Of a stretch of DNA of 64,000 nt, positions 56,851-64,000 are shown one piece after another; the first letter of the stretch is position 1, and each line of letters starts with the position of its first letter. Source of the DNA: Copromyces sp. CBS 386.78 (taxonomy: Eukaryota; Ascomycota; Sordariomycetes; Sordariales; Sordariaceae); assembly GCA_030685235.1 (NCBI GenBank), contig MU839087.1, forward strand, positions 186,001 through 250,000. The letters run 5' to 3'. The position numbers and the translations under genes were made by a program. The notes under the pieces are model-generated. The model ran no database searches. It was not told the DNA's origin and saw nothing but the letters and a program-made list of their open reading frames with translations.

Positions 56851-57801
56851 ATGGGCAACGACGGTGGCTCCATCCCCAAGCGCCGCGAGCTCGTCAAAGA
56901 AGCAGCGCGCAACCCGACAGTAAGCGAGCTCAAAGCGACCGTCTTCGAATCGCTCAACCACGCCTGGACCCACGATCCCATCTCTTCGGAGCCCATCGAT
57001 CTCGAAACCGTCGTGTCTGACTGGCGGGGGCGTCTCTACAACTACGAATCCATCCTCAAGGGACTTACTACGGAGCCCGGTAGCGATGACGCCGAACCCA
57101 AACATGACACCACAACTAGCGGCAACGGTGAGTCGGCAACGCCAACCATCTTTGCTACCGAGCTAAGCTTCGCCTCCACGGGGATCAAATCCCTTCGCGA
57201 CGTGGTCAAGCTCAAGTTCAAGCGGTACAGACCCCCTGGCAATGCGAAAGAGAAGGAAATCTTTGCGTGTCCCGTCACACTGAAAGAGCTGGGCGCATCG
57301 ACGAAATCCGTCTACCTGGTTCCCTGCGGGCACGTGTTTGCGGAAATGGCCATACAGATGATTACAGATGGTAGTACAGACAGTACAGAGGAGCAGGAGG
57401 TATGCCCGGAGTGCAGCGAACCGTTCAACAAGTCGGAGGACGTGGTCCCGATTCTACCGACGGACAAGGCGGATATCAACCGGTTATCGAAGAGGATGGA
57501 ACATCTCAAGGCGAAGGGGTTGACGCATAGCTTGAAAAAGGACAAGAGCGCGAGCAAGGAGAAGAAGAACAAGAATAAGAGTAAGCGCACGGCTGATGAG
57601 GCTAATGTCAATGGTGATGCGGAAAAGGAGAAGGAGACGAAGAAGGCGAAAAAGAGTACTGCTGCTTCTGGTAGTATCTCTAGCCGGGTGAGTGGCATCA
57701 ACAATCCCGCCACGGCTGCGCTCACTGCGAGGGTATTAGCGGATCAGGATGAGGCCATGAAGCGACGGAAACTAGCTGCTGCTGCTGCTGGATTTCGATG
57801 A
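56851..57801 (+). CDS. rtf2: Rtf2-type protein (replication termination factor 2)
   Basis: 316 aa from the ATG at 56851, single exon. The start MGNDGGSIPKRRELVKEAAR is the family's hallmark N terminus. A modified RING-like module follows: FACPVTLKELG, YLVPCGHVFAE and VCPECSEPFNKSEDVVPI. Rtf2 proteins act at replication forks (fork arrest in fission yeast) and are linked to ubiquitin/proteasome handling and splicing. The C-terminal third is a Lys/Glu-rich basic tail with nuclear-signal character (KKEKKNKNKSKR type), ending in a short Ala/Arg helix. The 57802-58053 gap separates it from the convergent glucosidase gene. Confidence 0.9.
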   Translation: MGNDGGSIPKRRELVKEAARNPTVSELKATVFESLNHAWTHDPISSEPIDLETVVSDWRGRLYNYESILKGLTTEPGSDDAEPKHDTTTSGNGESATPTIFATELSFASTGIKSLRDVVKLKFKRYRPPGNAKEKEIFACPVTLKELGASTKSVYLVPCGHVFAEMAIQMITDGSTDSTEEQEVCPECSEPFNKSEDVVPILPTDKADINRLSKRMEHLKAKGLTHSLKKDKSASKEKKNKNKSKRTADEANVNGDAEKEKETKKAKKSTAASGSISSRVSGINNPATAALTARVLADQDEAMKRRKLAAAAAGFR

Positions 57802-58053
57802 CGGCATGTTTTAGCAAGCATTGACCAGCCATGTTTCTTTTCTTGTTTCTCGCTATAGTCAAAAAGATACCAATTTACATTGTATGATTCTCTCTTAAAA
57901 GCGACTAGCAGGCTTGCTTGACTCGAAACGATCTACATACAGCAACACAAACATATAGACAACAACAACCAAAAACAGATTTTCACCAGTTCTACACGAT
58001 CAACAACCGTCCTGTTACCCTCCTTCCCCGAGTCCCCTTCTTCGGGCCCCTGC

Positions 58054-60031
58054 TCAAAGCTCATCATGCTTAGCCCCAACGCCCTCCCGCCCGGCCACAT
58101 CTTCACAAGCCGCCGGGGTACCAACCTCCATCCGATAAACACACTTCTCGCTCTCACTGACCCTCCAAAGCTCATACTTCTCCGCACACGCCAACCACAC
58201 ATCCGTCCGTCTCTGCGGTCCGTTCCAGCATCCCTGGCCATTCTCATACCTCAACACCATTCTGGGCCCCTTACCGAGCCCCTTTCCATCCACGCGGTCC
58301 TCCTCGTCGGCAATTTCGGTCGTGATCCGCTCAAAGTTACCCATGTTGGTGTTACCATGGCCCTTCTTGGATTTTTGCATGGTGCGGTCGAACCAGCACA
58401 GCTCGTACTCGTACTCACCCACGTCGGCGCTGACGCACTGGCCCTTGAGCGCGCGGAAGATGTCGTCGGGGCCGTAGTCCTTGGCCAGGTCACGCTCCTC
58501 GTTGGAGAGTTGAGTGGTCTTGGTGGTGTGCTCGGCGCGGGCGGCCTCGAGAGCGTCGCGCGCGGCCATGACCAGCTTGGATTCCAGGGGCCCACCCGTG
58601 GTCGGGTTGTCGGCTAGGATGCCGTTCTCGATCAACCAGACTTTGAGGGAGGAGATCTTGGTGTGGATGAAGGACCGAACGGAGGGGGGTAGGTAGGCTT
58701 CTAGGTTGTAGACTGGTGTTGATTGTTAGTGTAAGATATAGAAAGTAGAGATGGGAGACATGGGGGAAATACATACCAATGTCGGCATCGCTAGTCTCCT
58801 CCTCCTGGAACTCAGCCCAGTTAATCCCCGAATCGGGTCCATCCTCCTTGAGCACCTCCAAAACATCGGCATCAACAACCTCCGACTTTTTGTCGGTAGA
58901 CTTGCCAGCAGCATAGTTCTCATACCCCTGGACAGCCGCCTTAACACCCTCGTCGTTGAAGTTGGGGTTATACTCCTCCTTGAGCTTGCTGAGGATATCC
59001 TCCAGCTGATCGACCCGATCCTGCAAGTCATCGCGCTGATCCAGCACCTTATCCAGAGTATCCCTCAGCTCATCGACGCGCTTCTTCGCCAGTCCCACAA
59101 GAACACCCAGCTTCCCGCCCTCGCCCTCCTGCTTCACCACCTTTCCTCTCTCCGCCCTTTCGACCTCATCGTACTTGCGCTGCAACTCCGCCTTCTGCAC
59201 CTCCAAGTTTGCCAACTCCTCCTTGAGGGTAGCAACCTTGTTCTCCACCCTCCGGCGCAGCTCGCGCGCCTCTTTGACGAGCGTCCGTCTCCGCTTGGCC
59301 GACCTTTCCTTGCTCTGCCTCCGCTCCTCTTCAATACGGCGGTACTCCTTCCCGATGGACGCGCAGCGGTTCTCGCACGTGGTGCCGCCGACGTGCAGGG
59401 ACTCGTCGGTGCCGTCGCAGCAGAGCTCGTGGTCGCACACGCCGTCGTCGACGTACATGAAGGGGATGTAGGCGCCGATGTGGCCCTTGTTCTCACACCA
59501 GAAACCGGGAAGGGCGCGTGTGGTGTTGGTGGTGCCCGTCACGGAACCGGGCAGGGGCTGCTCGGGAGAGAGAGGGCCGAGGTGCGAACATGCTGAGGTG
59601 CCGGGCTCGTCGGAGCCGTCGGGGCAGTCGCACGAGTTATCATTGACTTGGGAGGAGCGGAGCACGATGGACGGGTTGCTGATGCAGGTGAAGGTTTCTT
59701 TGTTGGTGTAGAACTTTGCGACTGTTGGGAGGGGGGAGGAGGTGGTTAGCTATCCGGGTCTTGGACGTAGGGGACCTGGGGTCATTGGACCTGGGGTCAT
59801 TGGTATAGAGGAAGCATTGGATGAATCGATCTAAAGTGGTGGCATCACAGCAATTGTTGATTTCACACCCAAACACCGTCTCGGGCGGACCATCAAGGTG
59901 CCGTGTGTAAACAACATGGGAAGCTTCCACTTACATTCAGGCCCAACTCCTCTGGGGGCACTTTCAGTAGCAGCGATAGTGCCAGTAGGAGCAATGGTGC
60001 TCAGCAGCACCAAAGCAGCAGTCCGTCTCAT
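58054..60031 (-). CDS. gtb1: Glucosidase II beta subunit (PRKCSH-like), ER lumen
   Basis: Three exons: 59935-60031, 58777-59721 and 58054-58711/58712 (acceptor CAG gives 58712), 566 aa. This noncatalytic subunit holds and activates glucosidase II, which trims glucose from N-glycans during ER quality control. Visible parts: signal peptide (TAALVLLSTIAPTGTIAA), two LDL-receptor-A-like cysteine modules (CDCPDGSDEPGTSAC and CDHELCCDGTDES), a long coiled coil (about residues 165-270), a Glu/Asp-rich stretch, and a C-terminal mannose-6-phosphate-receptor-homology domain (CWNGPQRRTDVWLAC, then CVYRMEVGTPAAC). It ends in HDEL, the fungal ER retention signal. Introns are 213 and 64 nt; intron 1 contains a 15-bp direct repeat (gacctggggtcattg) near 59775-59805. 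Confidence 0.93.
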
Positions 60032-60545
60032 TGTCGTCTATGTACAACTCCAAGTCCGACGAGTTGGAAGGGAAGGAAACGACCAAAAGAGTCAATTCAT
60101 CCAAGGTTGAACATGTACAGCTTTACCAGATCGTTGGCATGCTGTAGCTTGACGGGCGGATAGCTGTCCGTCCAGTGGGGGTCTATCCTGTAATTGTTAG
60201 TGCAGTGCCCAGGGGGTCGGGACAGCTTGCACTCCTGCCAGCTGTCAGCTTGGGTGCTGTCACGTGCCGTTTCTGACGGGCGTTAAGGAAGCGCGCTCGA
60301 GACTTGAGACGATGCGCGGGAAGCTAACCCCTGCCGCTGCCGAGCCGCGCCAAACCCCACTGTAGAAAAAGTTCCCAAAGCTGCCCCGCGATTTCGCGAT
60401 AGCATCAAGTTGTTGATCAACCATCAGCAACGAAATATCGACGACGACGACGACGACGACGACAAGGAGACCGCAAACCCCGGCGCGAACTTCTCAATAC
60501 AAACCCCTCCAGCTGGAGAACTCCAATCCAGATAACCAAGCCATC
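60032..60545. promoter_or_regulatory. Divergent promoter between glucosidase II beta and the cyclin-D1-binding-like gene
   Basis: 514 bp between two start codons. A (GAC)n microsatellite lies at about 60437-60463 in the leader of the plus-strand gene. No further element recognised. Confidence 0.55.
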
Positions 60546-61748
60546 ATGTCCTCCTCCACCACCACCACCACCACACCCGCCACGGGTCTTGAAGCCCTCA
60601 ACAACCTCGTCACCTCGACCCTCGACCTAATCACCCGCCTCGAAACCGTCGTCGCCAGCTTAACCGCCGAAAACGCCCAACGCCCAGATCGCCCTTCCAC
60701 AGAAGAACAGTCATCAAACCCCCACCCAGAGATAAACCCCCTCCTCCTCGCCTCCGACGCCTCCACTCTCCTCCGCGCCCACGCCACCAAACTCTCCCTC
60801 CTAATCATCAACGAGCCCTTTACCCCGTCGGCCATCATCTCCATCCTCCGCCAGTTAACCGCCGGCCCGCTTCCCGGCCTCGCTTCCGCCGCGCAGATTT
60901 GTGTCGCCTCGCAATGGACCAAGACGATCAGTGCCGATTTGGCCTATCGGATTTCGAGAGTGTTGAAGGAAACGAGGGGATTGGTAGAAAAAATACCGGG
61001 GGATGGGAAGGCGCTTAAGGATACTCCCGCGGGAGCTGGAGGAAACAAAAGGGGAGGGGGAAAGCAAGGAAGTGTAGCGAACACGGGCACCCTATGGGCG
61101 GCATGTGATGAGCTTGTCGCATTCGCTAAGCGTGGGTTTGCGGGGAATGTGATCAAGAAGACGGAGGAAATGAAGGATACGGTCAAGGATGTTATGGAGG
61201 AGTTGAAGGAGTGGGGGGAGGAGACTGGGTCTGATGATGACGAGGAGGAGGAGGAGGAGGAGGACGAGAATGAGGATGAGGACGTGAAGGGGGTTATGCA
61301 AAGCTTGGAAGCGGCCAAGATTGCAGACACACAAGCTATGCTTGACGACCTGATGAACTCGTCCAGTTATATCCCGCGCGACGACCCGGACAAGATCCGC
61401 GAGCGGCTGGAGAGCTGTCTGCGCCGGTTGAGGCTGGTGACGCTGCTGTACCAGGCTGTTGCGAAGCGCAGGTTTAAGAGCCTGCCGCAGGCTGCGCCGG
61501 CGGAAGGGTCAGATATTCCGAAGCGGTTGGATGAGATTATGGTCTTGCTGAAGAAGATCCCAGAGAGGTTCGGTAGTCTGGCGCTGGCGTTCTACGAGCT
61601 GGACCCCGTGGAGATTGATAAGTTGATGGATCAGTGCTTCTTTGACTGCTTTGCTGTGGCTGAGCTGCTCATTAAGCCATGGGATGGCGAGAAGGACGAG
61701 TTCTCGGATTGGGTGGTCAAGTTCCAAGCGGAGGTAAAGAAGGCTTGA
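60546..61748 (+). CDS. Cyclin-D1-binding protein 1-like (GCIP/CCNDBP1 domain) protein
   Basis: Single exon, 400 aa. After a Ser/Thr run and a helix (LEALNNLVTSTLDLITRLE) the protein has helical segments of the GCIP fold (GPLPGLASAAQICVASQWTK, TGTLWAACDELVAFAKRGF), an acidic run of Glu/Asp (about residues 228-250) and a C-terminal helical part ending in IKPWDGEKDEFSDWVVKFQA. Fungal members of this family are uncharacterised; the human relative binds cyclin D1 and Grap2. No enzyme motif is visible. The acidic run is encoded by GAG/GAA repeats at about 61240-61265. Cytosolic or nuclear location is likely because there is no signal peptide. Confidence 0.8.
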   Translation: MSSSTTTTTTPATGLEALNNLVTSTLDLITRLETVVASLTAENAQRPDRPSTEEQSSNPHPEINPLLLASDASTLLRAHATKLSLLIINEPFTPSAIISILRQLTAGPLPGLASAAQICVASQWTKTISADLAYRISRVLKETRGLVEKIPGDGKALKDTPAGAGGNKRGGGKQGSVANTGTLWAACDELVAFAKRGFAGNVIKKTEEMKDTVKDVMEELKEWGEETGSDDDEEEEEEEDENEDEDVKGVMQSLEAAKIADTQAMLDDLMNSSSYIPRDDPDKIRERLESCLRRLRLVTLLYQAVAKRRFKSLPQAAPAEGSDIPKRLDEIMVLLKKIPERFGSLALAFYELDPVEIDKLMDQCFFDCFAVAELLIKPWDGEKDEFSDWVVKFQAEVKKA

Positions 61749-62028
61749 AGCTTGAGGGGAGAGGTTTTGACTAAAAGGCAAAGGAGCGTCTATTTCATGT
61801 ACTGAGGAGTGAAACTACTATATACCCAAATTCCATTGCCAGTGATGGCAGCCAACACAATATCCAACAATCCCCAGCTGTGTCTCCGGCTTCGTATCCT
61901 TCCCGGAGTTATACGCTTGCGTGTTATCTGCATTCTATCAATCTAGCCAACTTTCAACCTGTCAAGCCAATTACTCTATTAGATCATTAGGAGTAGAGTG
62001 GTACGGATATCGTGTTCTTCAACTCCCC
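61749..62028. other. Convergent intergenic region
   Basis: 280 bp between the cyclin-D1-binding-like gene and the laccase stop; should hold both terminators. Confidence 0.5.
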
Positions 62029-63973
62029 TTAGATACCGGAGTCGTTCTTCGGCTGCCAAGGGGGGTTGGTGTCGATATAGCTTTGCCAGGCCTTGCAGTT
62101 GTCTTCGATAAAGTCCAGGTCCATGACGTCCTTGATTTCGTTCTTTCTTTCAAGGAATTGCACGCTCAAGCCCATACTGGCGTGCCACTGTTAATTCGTA
62201 GTTATGTTAGCAAAGTGACTTGGGGAGAAGGAGTGGATGAATTGCTTACGGCAATGTGGCAGTGGAATAACCAAGCACCCGGATTGTCGTTTCGGAAGGC
62301 CACAATCAGCCAACCTTTGCCGGGCAACATGGTGGCATCGCGCCGTGTCGGGTTAGTGAAGTTCCCCATACCGGGAGCGTCACGGACAGGGTCAAAATGC
62401 CGGACTGGCGTCATGGCATCGTTCAGGACCGAGTCGTCCAGTGCTGGAGACCTGCTGACGACAACAAAGTCATGGCCCTGTTTTACACAGTTGCGTAAGT
62501 ATACAAAGGGTCATGTATACGGTACAATGAGAAGAGTAGGTCATTTGGATCCAGGTGATTGGGTCGTAAGGGTGTGATAGTCTGGGAGGCTTACGTGTAG
62601 ATGCAGTGGGTGAGGAACATTGAGTTCGTTCTCAATAAGCCAAAAGCTCCACTAAACTCAGGTTAGCATGATGATGGCATTCGTATGTCATTGACTGTGG
62701 ATGAGGGAAAGAGGCCTACATGGCTGCCAGATGGGATTTCCAGTAGGTTTTCATTGTCAGGCCACGAGGTGTTGCCTTCCCGGACAAATTCCAAAATAGG
62801 TTTCTCCCACATGACGTTGAGGTCGGTATTATTGACGGTCCAAAATACTTGGCTCCTATTTGTGTCACGCAAAAGATTGACCGAGAGAGTGTTAGATGGA
62901 GAGATATTGAACTCGCTCCGGGGGATATCGCGGGCCACAACGGGCCGAAAGTCTGTAGTATCTTCACAGCGCAAATTCACCGGGTCTGGTCCGTCAAGAA
63001 TCGGAAGTTGGTCAGTCGCATTCGGGTAGTCGTAGCTCAAGATTGCTGCAGGGCGTTTATTTTGAGAGTTTCCACAAACTCCATTCGTAGGTTGGGTAGC
63101 GTTGATCCAGTAATTGCCATTGCCGGGGTCGCCAGCAATTTCTTCTTCGGATTTTCCCTGGATAATGATATCGTATCGCTGGCCTATGCCCATAAATATA
63201 CTAGAGACCGTGGTGTTCGGGCTGGTGGTGTTAAGAGGCACGAGGTCGTTGGATATGACGGTAAAGTTGTGTCCCACGATGGAGAACGTGAACGTGTAAT
63301 CCACACTGGGATTAATCAACCGAAGCCTATGCGTCAGCCCAGGAGTCAATACCACCTTGGCGTACTTTCCCTTGGTGATATCAGTCCGGTTAACATTGGT
63401 GCCATTGAAGAATATGTTGTCGGAAGCAGGCGGCGCTCCTCCGTTAAGGGCCTGTAGTCGGGATAGAATTCGATCTGCTGAATCGTAATACCAATCATTG
63501 ATGGGGAAGGTGCCCAAGTCAACGTCATAGTTGGCACTTGCCGGCCCATTGATTACCAGAGGGCCCCAAACACCATTTCCGTATTGTGACGAGTGGTGAG
63601 AGTGGTACCAAGTAGTTCCGTACTGCTGGGCCCGAAACACGTAGGACTTGGTCCCATTTGGTGGAATCGGGCACTCGGTGACACCATTGACACCATCATG
63701 AATGTTGTTGTTCAGCATTCGAATACCATGCCAGTGGATGGATGTTCTATGTTCCGTTAGTTTCAGGTTCATCATGTGCTCTTCCTCTCAGCCCGTGAAA
63801 GAAATATAGCCTTTGGATCGAGAACGTAGAGAACATACCCATTGGCAGGAAGCTTGTTGATCACAGTGACGTTGATCCAGTCACCCCAGTCTGTCTTCTG
63901 GTTAGCTTCATGCCTTTAGAAGTGTCTTGGGCGTGGGCATGCCATGATAACTCACCTGCGGTAATGGTCGGGC
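62029..63973 (-). CDS. Laccase (multicopper oxidase), 5' part outside window
   Basis: Exons on the minus strand: 63956-63973, 63839-63890, 62720-63746, 62595-62651, 62250-62477 and 62029-62187; all junctions keep frame, and the start lies beyond 64000. The enzyme oxidises phenols with reduction of O2 to water and is secreted. All four copper-binding segments are seen: TSIHWHGIRM, WYHSHHSSQYGNG, LNVPHPLHLHGHDF (split by an intron after HLH) and FHCHIAWHASMGL. The leucine in the last segment is the axial position of type 1 copper, typical of high-potential enzymes. The protein ends in PWQPKNDSGI, the C-terminal DSG plug of ascomycete laccases that is cleaved or inserted into the solvent tunnel. 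Many NxS/T sites fit secretion. Symbol not assigned because Sordariomycetes have several paralogues. Confidence 0.93.
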
Positions 63974-64000
63974 CTGCGTGGGAAGATCAGTAGTGTTTCA

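Noticed and set aside
58751..59596. 281-codon plus-strand frame opposite glucosidase II beta
   Set aside because: Mirror frame of a well-supported gene; Leu/Leu-rich text typical of antisense shadow.
61921..62577. 218-codon plus-strand frame opposite the laccase 3' end
   Set aside because: Spans laccase exons and introns in antisense; no domain-like text.

Overview
The window comes from a filamentous ascomycete, most likely a Sordariomycete of the Neurospora/Sordaria type. Genes carry short introns (59-213 nt) with GT...CTAAC/CTAAT...AG signals. The gene set is fungal: TOR kinase, an ascomycete laccase with a C-terminal DSG plug, CAP and GPI-anchored secreted proteins. Two long blocks (1 to about 11.4 kb and 20.4-25.7 kb) are very AT-rich, stop-filled and devoid of ORFs, yet still readable as retrotransposons with C-to-T/G-to-A changes, which is the mark of RIP (repeat-induced point mutation).

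Layout. 1-7296: RIP-mutated Gypsy LTR retrotransposon with a chromodomain, lacking about 10 bp of its left LTR. 7297 to about 11420: a second RIP-mutated element that I cannot classify. 11.5-12.1 kb: two different 16-bp minisatellites. 13.1-19.6 kb: a gene island with a 92-aa conserved-looking protein, an arsenite methyltransferase divergent from a bZIP factor, a VOC/glyoxalase-like protein and a CAP-domain secreted protein. 20309-25838: a complete RIP-mutated Copia element with 168-bp LTRs and a TCAAT target duplication. 26.4-32.5 kb: fast-evolving minus-strand genes, several disabled by a stop or frameshift. 33.98-38.56 kb: an eight-exon gene I reconstructed (1337 aa) with three copies of an unfamiliar Cys/His repeat, a DUF3716-like cysteine cluster and a cupin-like C terminus. 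39.7-43.0 kb: a possible beta-sandwich protein and a coiled-coil nuclear protein, separated by a 569-bp foldback element. 44.8-46.1 kb: a Cys-rich GPI protein. 46.9-54.8 kb: TOR kinase (five exons, 2441 aa). 55.9-56.4 kb: a second copy of the foldback element. 56.8-64.0 kb: housekeeping genes Rtf2, glucosidase II beta, a cyclin-D1-binding-protein-like gene, and a laccase whose 5' end lies outside the window.

How they fit together. The right half (44.8-64 kb) is ordinary conserved genome. The left half is accessory: transposons killed by RIP, minisatellites, repeat-encoded disordered proteins and decaying ORFs. The most unusual material is in 26-43 kb: the Cys/His-repeat multidomain protein, the TLKEQR-repeat protein, an AT-hook gene with an in-frame TAG, and two or three proteins sharing a possible beta-sandwich pattern on both sides of the Cys/His gene. 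Gene functions there are inference; exon structures were checked by hand for reading-frame consistency but not against transcripts.
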